Shown here: positions 53,071-61,219 of the stretch, in pieces
Layout of the letters: each line of letters starts with the position of its first letter
Numbering within the stretch: the stretch's first letter is position 1
From: Dyella_A sp051962475
GTDB taxonomy: Bacteria > Pseudomonadota > Gammaproteobacteria > Xanthomonadales > Rhodanobacteraceae
Assembly (NCBI RefSeq): GCF_051962475.1
Contig: NZ_JBQCCF010000016.1
Coordinates: 62,001 to 126,000 of the forward strand
Direction: 5' to 3'
DNA: 64,000 nt
Notes under the pieces: model-generated
The model's input: only the letters and a program-made list of their open reading frames with translations
Database searches by the model: none
Told to the model about the DNA's origin: nothing
Made by a program: the position numbers and the translations under genes

Positions 53071-56000
53071 ATGAGGGAAGCGACCTTGCACCAGCAGGTT
53101 ACGCCGCGCATGTACGACGCGAGCTTCGAACACGACAGTTGTGGCTTCGGCCTGGTGTCGCAGGTGGAGGGGCGCGCCAGCGCCTGGGTGGTGGACACCG
53201 CGTTCGACGCGCTGGCCAAGCTCTCGCATCGCGGAGGCGTCAATGCCGACGGCATCAGCGGTGACGGCTGTGGCGTGCTGCTGCATCGGCCGCGGCCCTG
53301 GTTGCGAGCGCTGGCCAAGGAATCGGGCATCGCGCTGGGCGAGCGCTTTGCCGCTGGCGTGGTGTTTCTCGATCCGGCCGGCGGCGATGCCGCGGCGCTG
53401 CAGCTCGAGCGCAGCCTGCGCGAGGAGGGTGTGGAGGCCGCCGGCTGGCGAGAAGTGGCGGTAAACGCCGAGGCGTGCGGACCGCTGGCCTCGGCCGCGC
53501 AGCCGCGGGTGCGGCAGATCTTCGTCGAGCCCGCGCACGGCATGGACGAGGGTGCATTCGAACGCGCCCTGTTCCGCGCCCGCCGCCGCGCCGAGCACGC
53601 GCTGCGCGACGACGGGCATTTCTATGTGATCACACTGTCAGCCGACGTCATCGGCTACAAGGCGATGGCCGCACCCGGCCGCCTGCGCGAGGTCTACCCC
53701 GATCTGCTGCATCCAGCGCTCAGCTCCGATGCGGTGGTGTTCCACCAGCGTTTCTCCACCAACACCATGCCGCAGTGGCGTCTCGCGCAGCCGTTCCGGC
53801 TGCTGGCGCACAACGGCGAGATCAACACCATCCGCGCTAACCGCCGCTGGATGCAGTCGCGCGAGTCGATCCTGCGCTCGCCGCTGCTGGACCTCAGCGA
53901 CCTCGGCCCGCTGGTGCGCCAGAACGGCTCCGATTCCGAGAGCCTCGACAACGCGCTGGAAGTGCTGCTCGCCGGCGGGCTCGACCTGCTCGCCGCGATG
54001 CGCGTGCTGGTGCCGCCGGCGTTCGCCGCGCGCGAAGGCATCGACGAGGATCTGGCGGGCTTCTACGAGTACTACGCACTGCACAGCGAGCCGTGGGACG
54101 GTCCGGCCGGCCTGGTGATGTGCGACGGCCACTACGCCGCCTGCACGCTCGACCGCAACGGCCTGCGCCCCGCACGCTGGGCGCTGTCGGCCGACAACCA
54201 TCTCATCGTGGCCTCCGAGGCGGGGCTGTGGGACGTGCCCTCGTCGAAGGTCGTGGCCAAGGGCCGGCTCGCGCCGGGCGAGATGATCGCGGTGGATCTG
54301 AAGGCGCATCGCCTGCTGCGCGACGCCGACATCGACGCCATCAACCGTTCGCGCGCGCCGTTCCGCGAGTGGCTGCGCGCTGGCGTGAGCTATCTCGAAT
54401 CGGACCTGATCGACCCTTCGCTGGCGGCCGAGCCGCTGCCGCCGGACGAACTGCACCGCTACCAGAAGCTCTATGGCCTCACCCGCGAGGAGCGCGAGTC
54501 GGTGCTGAAGGTGCTCGCCGATCTGGAGGCCGAGGCCACCGGCTCGATGGGCGACGACACGCCGATCGCGGCGATGTCGCGCCAGGTGCGCCCGCTGTTC
54601 GACCGCTTCCGCCAGGCCTTCGCCCAGGTCACCAACCCGCCGATCGATCCGCTGCGCGAGAAGCTGGTGATGTCGCTGGTGACCCAGCTCGGCCCCGAAG
54701 GCAACGTGTTCGACTTCCGTCCGGAGAACGCGAAGCAGACGCTGATCAACTCGCCCATCCTCAGCCAGCGCAAGCTGCGCCAGCTGCTGGCGCTGCCGCA
54801 GTTCGTCGGCACGCCGCGCTTCGACCTGATGTACGCGCCGGAGGAAGGGCTGGAGCAGGCGCTGCGCCGGCTGTGCCGCGACACCGCGCAGGCCGTGCGC
54901 GAGGGCCATGTGCTGGTGTTCCTCAGTGATCGCTATCCGGAGCGCGGCAAGTTGCCGATCCACGCCCTGCTGGCGGTCGGCGCGGTGCATGCGTACCTGA
55001 TCGAGCAGGGCCTGCGCTGCCAGTGCAACCTCATCGTGGAAACGGCCACCCCGCGCGACCCGCACCAGTTCGCCTGCCTGATCGGCTACGGCGCCACCGC
55101 GATCTATCCGTGGCTGGCCTACCAGAGCCTGTTCGAGCTCGGTCGCCAGGGCCACATCGACGCCGACCGCGCCGAGGTGGGCCGCAGCTATCGTCGCGGC
55201 ATCCGCAAGGGCCTGCTGAAAATCCTCTCCAAGATGGGCATCTCGACCATCGCCGGCTACCGCGGTGCGCAGCTGTTCGAGATCGTGGGGCTGGCGCCGG
55301 AGGTGGTGGAGCTGTGCTTTCCCGGCACGCCCTCGCGCATCGGCGGCGCGACCTTCGAGGATCTCGAGCACGACCAGCGCCTGCTCGCCGCCGAGGCCTG
55401 GAACGAGGCGCTGCCGCTGCGCGCCGGCGGCCTTTACAAGTACATGCACGGCGGCGAGTACCACATGTACAACCCCGACGTGATCGCCACCCTGCAGCAG
55501 GCGGTGCGCACCGGCGATGCGGCCGACTACCGCACGTACGCCAACCACGTCGATCATCGCCCGCCGTCGGCGCTGCGTGACCTGCTCGGGGCGCAGCCGC
55601 TGGCTGCGCCGATCCCGCTTGAGGAGGTCGAGCCGGTGGAGGCGATCCTCAAGCGCTTCGACTCGGCCGGCATGTCGCTGGGCGCGCTGTCGCCCGAGGC
55701 GCACGAGGCGCTGGCCACGGCGATGAACCGGCTCGGCGCGCGCTCCAACTCGGGCGAGGGCGGTGAAGATCCCGCCCGCTACGGCACCGAGAAGATGTCC
55801 AAGATCAAGCAGGTGGCGTCGGGTCGCTTCGGCGTCACACCGCACTACCTGGTCAACGCCGAGGTGCTGCAGATCAAGATTGCGCAGGGCGCCAAGCCCG
55901 GCGAGGGCGGCCAGCTGCCTGGCCACAAGGTCGACGCGACCATCGCCCGGCTGCGCTACGCCAAGCCCGGCATCGGCCTGATCTCGCCGCCGCCGCACCA

Positions 56001-57531
56001 CGACATTTACTCGATCGAGGACCTGGCCGAGCTGATCCACGACCTGAAGGAAGTGAATCCCGACGCGCTGGTTTCGGTGAAGCTGGTCAGTCATGCCGGC
56101 GTGGGCACGGTCGCCGCAGGCGTGGTGAAAGCCGGCGCCGATCTCATTACCGTGTCCGGCCACGATGGCGGCACCGGCGCCAGCCCGCTGACCTCCATCA
56201 AGTACGCCGGCACGCCGTGGGAACTGGGCCTGGCCGAGACTCAGCAGACGCTGCGCCGCAACGACCTGCGCGGCCGCGTGCGGCTACAGACCGACGGTGG
56301 CCTGAAGACCGGGCTGGACGTGATCAAGGCGGCGATGCTGGGCGCGGAGAGCTTCGGTTTCGGCACCGGCCCGATGGTGGCGCTGGGCTGCAAGTACCTG
56401 CGCATCTGTCACCTCAACAACTGCGCCACCGGAGTGGCCACCCAGCACCCGGTGCTGCGCAAGGAGCACTTCATCGGCCTGCCCGAGATGGTAATGAACT
56501 ACTTCCGCTTCGTGGCGGAAGACGTACGCGCGCAGCTGGCGCAGCTGGGGGTGCGATCGCTCGAGCAGATCGTCGGGCGCACCGACCTCCTGCATCAGCT
56601 CGAAGGCACCACCCCGGTGCAGCACCGGCTGGATCTCTCGCCGCTGATCGACGGTCGTGGCCTCAGCGCCAGCGCGGACGCGACCTGCACGCTGGCGCGC
56701 AACCCGATGCGCGACCCCGCCGCGTTGGCCTCGCGGATCAGCGCCAACACCCGCGATGCCGTGCTCGGCAAGCGCGGCGGTCGCTTCGAGTACGCCATCG
56801 CCAACACCGATCGCGCGATCGGCGCGCGGCTGTCGGGCGAGGTGGCGCGCGCCCACGGTGACCACGGCATGGACGAATCGCCGATCACGCTCGCGCTTAC
56901 CGGCGCGGCCGGCCAGAGCCTGGGTGCATGGAACGCTGGCGGCGTGCACATCGAGCTCACCGGCGAGGCCAACGACGGCGTCGGCAAGGGCATGGCGGGC
57001 GGCCGCATCATCGTGCGTCCGCCGGCCGATTCGCCGTTCGCCAGTCAGGACGCGGCGATTATCGGCAACACCTGCCTGTACGGTGCCACCGACGGCGAGC
57101 TGTTCGCCGCCGGTCGCGCCGGCGAGCGCTTCGCGGTGCGCAACTCCGGCGCGCTGGCGGTGGTGGAAGGCGCCGGCGACCACTGCTGCGAGTACATGAC
57201 CGGCGGCGTGGTGGCGGTGCTGGGCAAGGTCGGCCTCAACTTCGGCGCGGGCATGACCGGCGGCTTCGCCTACGTGCTCGATCTGGAGCGCGACTTCGTC
57301 GATTGCTACAACCACGAGCTGGTCGACATCCTGCGCATCTCGCCGGAGGGCATGGAGCACTACATGCAGCACCTGCGCAAGCTGGTGACGCGCCATGTCG
57401 AATACACCAACAGCGACTGGGGCCGGCAGATCCTGCGCGAGTTCCGCGGCCTGCAGTACAAGTTCTGGCTGGTCAAGCCGAAGGCCGCGAGCCTGGCCGC
57501 GCTGGCCGACGAACTGCGGAGCGCAGCATGA
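53071..57531 (+). CDS. gltB: Glutamate synthase large subunit GltB
   Basis: Large subunit of NADPH-dependent glutamate synthase, which makes glutamate from 2-oxoglutarate and glutamine, 1486 residues from the ATG at 53071. The N-terminal glutaminase has its nucleophile in SCGFGL (Cys24), exposed after propeptide removal. The central domain, FMN-binding synthase domain (SAGMSLGALSPEAHEAL, AKPGEGGQLPGHKV, SVKLVSHAGVGTVA, SGHDGGTGASPL) and GXGXG C-terminal domain follow. The 3Fe-4S cysteines are in CKYLRICHLNNCATGVATQHP. Start is uncertain: GAGGGAAG lies 5 bases before a TTG at 53086. gltD follows, separated by about 205 bases that hold a repeat. Confidence 0.96.
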   Translation: MREATLHQQVTPRMYDASFEHDSCGFGLVSQVEGRASAWVVDTAFDALAKLSHRGGVNADGISGDGCGVLLHRPRPWLRALAKESGIALGERFAAGVVFLDPAGGDAAALQLERSLREEGVEAAGWREVAVNAEACGPLASAAQPRVRQIFVEPAHGMDEGAFERALFRARRRAEHALRDDGHFYVITLSADVIGYKAMAAPGRLREVYPDLLHPALSSDAVVFHQRFSTNTMPQWRLAQPFRLLAHNGEINTIRANRRWMQSRESILRSPLLDLSDLGPLVRQNGSDSESLDNALEVLLAGGLDLLAAMRVLVPPAFAAREGIDEDLAGFYEYYALHSEPWDGPAGLVMCDGHYAACTLDRNGLRPARWALSADNHLIVASEAGLWDVPSSKVVAKGRLAPGEMIAVDLKAHRLLRDADIDAINRSRAPFREWLRAGVSYLESDLIDPSLAAEPLPPDELHRYQKLYGLTREERESVLKVLADLEAEATGSMGDDTPIAAMSRQVRPLFDRFRQAFAQVTNPPIDPLREKLVMSLVTQLGPEGNVFDFRPENAKQTLINSPILSQRKLRQLLALPQFVGTPRFDLMYAPEEGLEQALRRLCRDTAQAVREGHVLVFLSDRYPERGKLPIHALLAVGAVHAYLIEQGLRCQCNLIVETATPRDPHQFACLIGYGATAIYPWLAYQSLFELGRQGHIDADRAEVGRSYRRGIRKGLLKILSKMGISTIAGYRGAQLFEIVGLAPEVVELCFPGTPSRIGGATFEDLEHDQRLLAAEAWNEALPLRAGGLYKYMHGGEYHMYNPDVIATLQQAVRTGDAADYRTYANHVDHRPPSALRDLLGAQPLAAPIPLEEVEPVEAILKRFDSAGMSLGALSPEAHEALATAMNRLGARSNSGEGGEDPARYGTEKMSKIKQVASGRFGVTPHYLVNAEVLQIKIAQGAKPGEGGQLPGHKVDATIARLRYAKPGIGLISPPPHHDIYSIEDLAELIHDLKEVNPDALVSVKLVSHAGVGTVAAGVVKAGADLITVSGHDGGTGASPLTSIKYAGTPWELGLAETQQTLRRNDLRGRVRLQTDGGLKTGLDVIKAAMLGAESFGFGTGPMVALGCKYLRICHLNNCATGVATQHPVLRKEHFIGLPEMVMNYFRFVAEDVRAQLAQLGVRSLEQIVGRTDLLHQLEGTTPVQHRLDLSPLIDGRGLSASADATCTLARNPMRDPAALASRISANTRDAVLGKRGGRFEYAIANTDRAIGARLSGEVARAHGDHGMDESPITLALTGAAGQSLGAWNAGGVHIELTGEANDGVGKGMAGGRIIVRPPADSPFASQDAAIIGNTCLYGATDGELFAAGRAGERFAVRNSGALAVVEGAGDHCCEYMTGGVVAVLGKVGLNFGAGMTGGFAYVLDLERDFVDCYNHELVDILRISPEGMEHYMQHLRKLVTRHVEYTNSDWGRQILREFRGLQYKFWLVKPKAASLAALADELRSAA

Positions 57532-57570
57532 AGGTGCCAACCCAGTCCGTACAAGGCGCCGACGCGCCGT

Positions 57571-57674
57571 CATTCCCGCGAAAGCGGGAGGTGCTTTTCA
57601 ACGGCGAATGCCGGTCATCCACCTTCCGCTTTTGCCCCAAAGCAAAATGGATGCCCGCCTTCGCGGGCATGACG
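57571..57674. repeat. 'PAKAGI'-type interspersed repeat, copy B, between gltB and gltD
   Basis: Left hairpin CCCGC-GAAA-GCGGG (57575-57588) and right hairpin GCCCGC-CTTC-GCGGGC (57653-57668) flank a GAATGCCGGTCATCC middle. The minus strand translates as MPAKAGIHFALGQK, the mark of the 'IPAKAGI' repeat. It aligns with copy A at 45250-45356, where the left stem carries compensating base changes. It interrupts an operon whose genes normally sit close together. Confidence 0.85.
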
Positions 57675-57736
57675 CCACGCATTTCCGATACCTCTGCCGG
57701 TACCGCCACGATGGACAGCGGTTGCAGGAACTACTC

Positions 57737-59161
57737 ATGACCGACAAGACCTTCCAGTTCCTCAACGTGCCGCGACAGCCGCCGCGCACCGTGCCGGTCA
57801 ACGTGCGCGTGCTCGGTTACGGCGAGATCTCCGGCGACTTCGCCACGAAGGAGGCAGGCACCCAGGCCGAGCGCTGCATCGACTGCGGCAACCCGTACTG
57901 CGAGCACGCCTGCCCGGTGCACAACTACATCCCGAACTGGCTCAAGCTGGTGCAGGACGGCCACATCATGGAAGCGGCCACGCTGATGCACGAGACCAAC
58001 CCGCTGCCGGAGATCTGCGGCCGCATCTGCCCGCAGGACCGCCTGTGCGAAGGCGCCTGCACGCTGGAGCAGACCGCGTTCGGCGCAGTCACCATCGGCA
58101 GTATCGAGCGCTGGGTCACCGACGAAGCACTGCGGCAAGGCTGGCGGCCGGACCTCAGCCGTGTGCGAGAGACCGGCGAGCGCGTGGCGATCATCGGCGC
58201 CGGTCCGGCCGGGCTGGCCTGTGCCGACCGTCTGCGCCGCGTCGGCATCGCCGCCGACGTCTACGACCGGCAGAGCGAGATCGGCGGCCTGCTCACGTTC
58301 GGCATCCCGCCGTTCAAGCTGGAGAAGGACGTGGTGCGCACGCGCCGCGCGGTGCTGGAGGAGATGGGCGTGCGCTTCTTCCTCAACAAGGAAGTGGGCC
58401 GCGACATCGAGTTCGGCCAGCTGCTGGACGACTACAACGCGGTGTTTGTCGGCACCGGTGCATATACCTACGTCGATGGTGAGTTGCCCGGCCGCGCGCT
58501 GCACGGCGTGCACGACGCGTTGCCGTTCCTGATCGCCAACACCGAACGCCTGTTGCGCGACGAACCTTCGCCGATCGACCTCGCCGGCAAGCGCGTGGTG
58601 GTGCTGGGCGGCGGCGACACGGGCATGGATTGCGTGCGCACCGCGGTGCGTCTGGGCGCGTCGTCGGTGAGCTGCGTCTACCGCCGCGACGAGGCGAGCA
58701 TGCCGGGCTCGGCGCGCGAGGTGAAACACGCACGCGAGGAAGGCGTGGAGTTCGTGTTCCAGCGCCAGCCGCTGGAGATCCTCGACGATGGCCATGGTCA
58801 CGTGCGCGGCGTGCGGGTGATCGCCACCGAGCTGGTTGCCGACGGCCACGGCCGCCCGCGTCCGCAGAACATGCCCGGCAGCGAGTACGAGCTCGCCGCC
58901 GACGTGGTGATCCAGTCGTTCGGCTTCCTGCCCAGCCCGCCGGATTGGCTCAAGGCGCACGGTGTGACGCTGCAGCGCAACGGCCGGGTGATCACCGGCG
59001 CCGACGGTGCGTTGCCGTTGCAGACGGCCCATCCGCAGATCTTCGCCGGCGGCGACAACGTGCGCGGTGCCGACCTGGTGGTGCGCGCGGTGTACGACGG
59101 TCGCGAGGCGGCCGTGTCGATCGCCCGCATGCTGCTGACCCAGGCGGTGGAAGCGGCCTGA
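57737..59161 (+). CDS. gltD: Glutamate synthase small subunit GltD
   Basis: Small subunit that passes NADPH electrons to GltB through FAD and iron-sulfur clusters, 474 residues. N-terminal 4Fe-4S ligands lie in CIDCGNPYCEHACP (about 47-60) and CGRICPQDRLCEGAC (about 94-108). FAD fold AIIGAGPAGLACADRL, NADPH fold VVVLGGGDTGMDCVRTAVRLG and the closing IFAGGDNVRGADLVVRAVYDGREAA are all intact. The ATG at 57737 is clear of the repeat; upstream in-frame codons run through the repeat and are discounted. Confidence 0.97.
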   Translation: MTDKTFQFLNVPRQPPRTVPVNVRVLGYGEISGDFATKEAGTQAERCIDCGNPYCEHACPVHNYIPNWLKLVQDGHIMEAATLMHETNPLPEICGRICPQDRLCEGACTLEQTAFGAVTIGSIERWVTDEALRQGWRPDLSRVRETGERVAIIGAGPAGLACADRLRRVGIAADVYDRQSEIGGLLTFGIPPFKLEKDVVRTRRAVLEEMGVRFFLNKEVGRDIEFGQLLDDYNAVFVGTGAYTYVDGELPGRALHGVHDALPFLIANTERLLRDEPSPIDLAGKRVVVLGGGDTGMDCVRTAVRLGASSVSCVYRRDEASMPGSAREVKHAREEGVEFVFQRQPLEILDDGHGHVRGVRVIATELVADGHGRPRPQNMPGSEYELAADVVIQSFGFLPSPPDWLKAHGVTLQRNGRVITGADGALPLQTAHPQIFAGGDNVRGADLVVRAVYDGREAAVSIARMLLTQAVEAA

Positions 59162-59210
59162 CGCGCGCGGGCCGCGGCGATCAACATCGCGGCCTGATCC
59201 TTACACTGGC

Positions 59211-59247
59211 GACCGGCGCGGCATTCGCTGCGCCGGTCGTTTCCTTC
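59211..59247 (+). terminator. Rho-independent terminator after gltD
   Basis: Arms GACCGGCGC (59211-59219) and GCGCCGGTC (59230-59238) pair perfectly over 9 bp and are followed by GTTTCCTTCTT. It lies 50 bases after gltD and ends about 20 bases before the next start codon. Confidence 0.75.
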
Positions 59248-59266
59248 TTACACAGGATCGCGTTCG

Positions 59267-60139
59267 ATGCGTCTGGGCCTTGCCGCCAACCGTCTCCACC
59301 ACAGCCAGCGCGATGCTGCCCTGTTCCGCTGGCTGCGCGCCTGCGAGCGCGGCATCCGCGAGCTGGATCTTGGTCTGCATGCCGTAGGCCGCACCCACGA
59401 TGGCATCGTGCACGTCGGCCTGCTCGCCGGTTACCACGGCCTGCAGCGCTATCCGTACGGCCGCGAGGGCGGCCTGATGAAGCTGGTGGCCGAGGTGGTG
59501 GGCATGGGTCCTCAGCGCACGCTGGACGGCGCGATCTACCTGATCGATCCGGTCGACCCCTCCTCGATCTTCCCCGAAGCGGTGGCGCTGAAACGCCAGT
59601 GCGTGATCCACGGCAAGCCGTTCATCTCCACCGTCGCCTCGGCGCGCGACTGGATCGAGATGGAGCGCGTGCATGCTGGACTGGCGTCCGATCCCGATGC
59701 GGATGCCTTGTATGGGCTGGAATCGCAAACGCTAGCGTTGATCGCCCACGATGCGATGAAGCCGCAGATGCTGGCCTTCGCCGCCGAGCAATTCGACGTG
59801 CTCTCGCGCTTCGCCGCGCGCGTGGCCACCGGCACCACCGGGCAGCGCCTCAACGAGCTGGCGTGGAGCCGCGGCTGGCCCGCCGCGCGCGAGTGGGTGC
59901 AGCGCTACCAGAGCGGCCCGATGGGCGGCGACGCGCAGATCGCCGATCTGGTGCTGGAGCGCCGATGCCAGCGTGCGATCTTCTTCGAGGATCCGCACGT
60001 GCCGCGCCAGCACGAGGCCGACATCCAACTGCTCGAACGCGCCGTCACCACGGTGACCGACGAGGCTGTGTGCATGACCACCCCGCGCGTCGCCGCGCGC
60101 TGGGCGCTGGCCGCGGCGATCAGGGACAAGGGTGAGTGA
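59267..60139 (+). CDS. Two-domain methylglyoxal synthase-like protein
   Basis: Methylglyoxal synthase (MgsA) converts dihydroxyacetone phosphate to methylglyoxal; single-domain enzymes have about 150 residues. This 290-residue protein appears to have two such domains. The second (about 155-280) keeps every catalytic residue: His161-Asp162, Asp222 in GPMGGD, Asp242 in FFEDP, His249 and Asp252. The 20-7-3 spacing of the last four equals that of Escherichia coli MgsA. The first (about 1-140) has the same fold pattern and a matching YLIDPVDP strand but lacks GPMGGD and the His. AGGA lies 9 bases before the ATG. Activity is likely, with a degenerate regulatory half. Confidence 0.8.
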   Translation: MRLGLAANRLHHSQRDAALFRWLRACERGIRELDLGLHAVGRTHDGIVHVGLLAGYHGLQRYPYGREGGLMKLVAEVVGMGPQRTLDGAIYLIDPVDPSSIFPEAVALKRQCVIHGKPFISTVASARDWIEMERVHAGLASDPDADALYGLESQTLALIAHDAMKPQMLAFAAEQFDVLSRFAARVATGTTGQRLNELAWSRGWPAAREWVQRYQSGPMGGDAQIADLVLERRCQRAIFFEDPHVPRQHEADIQLLERAVTTVTDEAVCMTTPRVAARWALAAAIRDKGE

Positions 60140-60317
60140 CGAGACGTGAGAGGCGACGGGGAGAAGGCTCTGCCGCGTATGCTGTTCATCGCGACACGCC
60201 GCGCGATGATAGAAAAGCGCCCTGTTGTGAGCTGCAGCAAGTCGGCTATGCCCCTGTTAAGGGCGATCATCTCTGCGTGCACCTCACTTCTCGCTCCTCC
60301 TGCCTTACTGCTCACCC

Positions 60318-61082
60318 ATGTGCCTGATCGCTTTCGCCTGGAACACCCATCCCCGCTGGCGCCTCGTGCTGGCCGGTAATCGCGACGAGTTCCACGGTCG
60401 CCCTACGGCGCCGCTGGCGCGCTGGCCCGATACCGCCATGGCTGCGGGGCGTGACCTGGAGGCCGGCGGCACATGGCTGGGGGTCAACGACGACGGACGC
60501 TGCACGGTGGTGACCAACGTGCGCGATCCGCGCGATCCGCAAGTGGGGCGGTCACGCGGCTTGCTGGCAGTGGACTACCTCACCGGGCCGGATCAGGCGC
60601 CCGCGCACGCCTCGCGTCTGCGCGCCGACGCGGCGCACTATCGACCGTTCAACCTGCTCACGTTTGATGCGCGCGATGGCTTCTATCTCGGCAACCGGCC
60701 CGAGCCGCGGCTGCAGGCGATCACCCCCGGTGTGCACGGGCTGTCCAATGCCGACTTCAACACGCCGTGGCCGAAGACGCGCGCGTTGATGCAGCGTTTG
60801 CAGCATTGGCTGGAGGTCGATGCGGATGATCCCGAGCCCTTGTTCACCGCCCTGGCCGACGAACGGCAGGCGCCGGACGAGGCCCTGCCCGACACCGGTA
60901 TCGGCCTGGAGCGCGAGCGCTGGCTGTCCTCGGCGTTCATTCGGGGCGAGCGCTATGGCACGCGAGCAAGCACGCTGGTGCTGATCGATCACGCTGGCGC
61001 CGGGCGCATCGTCGAGCGGCGGTTTGGGCCTAACGGACGTCCGGACGGCCAAACCGAATTGCGATTCGATACGGCTGGCTGA
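60318..61082 (+). CDS. NRDE family protein (TANGO2-like)
   Basis: Member of the NRDE/TANGO2 family, 254 residues. It starts MCLIAFAWNTHPRWRLVLAGNRDEFHGRPTAP, where Cys2 and the NRDE motif (NRDEF) define the family. GGTWLGVNDDGRCTVVTNVRDP and GLSNADFNTPWPKTR are also conserved. The family is related to N-terminal nucleophile hydrolases, and the eukaryotic member affects heme and lipid handling; the bacterial role is unknown. The 178 bases before it contain no clear element beyond weak inverted CTCAC/GTGAG stretches. Confidence 0.9.
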   Translation: MCLIAFAWNTHPRWRLVLAGNRDEFHGRPTAPLARWPDTAMAAGRDLEAGGTWLGVNDDGRCTVVTNVRDPRDPQVGRSRGLLAVDYLTGPDQAPAHASRLRADAAHYRPFNLLTFDARDGFYLGNRPEPRLQAITPGVHGLSNADFNTPWPKTRALMQRLQHWLEVDADDPEPLFTALADERQAPDEALPDTGIGLERERWLSSAFIRGERYGTRASTLVLIDHAGAGRIVERRFGPNGRPDGQTELRFDTAG

Positions 61083-61219
61083 GCCCACGCGTCGGCGAAC
61101 GCTCCGTCAGGCCCGCAGCACGGCCCTACAGCACTGCTGGCACGAACCCGCTGTCGGGCGCGTCGATGCCCTGACTAGGCTTGCCCGATCGGCGCCGGAG
61201 CGCGCTGGGGAGACAAGCC

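Noticed and set aside
53638..56163. Long minus-strand open frame (841 codons) opposite gltB
   Set aside because: It is an antisense shadow in GC-rich DNA. The plus strand encodes a fully conserved GltB, and the minus product is His/Arg-rich with no known motif.
57473..57801. Small minus-strand frames containing MPAKAGIHFALGQK-type sequence between gltB and gltD
   Set aside because: This is the usual translation of an intergenic repeat and not a gene.
60140..60317. Weak inverted CTCAC/GTGAG stretches before the NRDE gene
   Set aside because: Matches are too short and scattered to call a structure or regulatory site.
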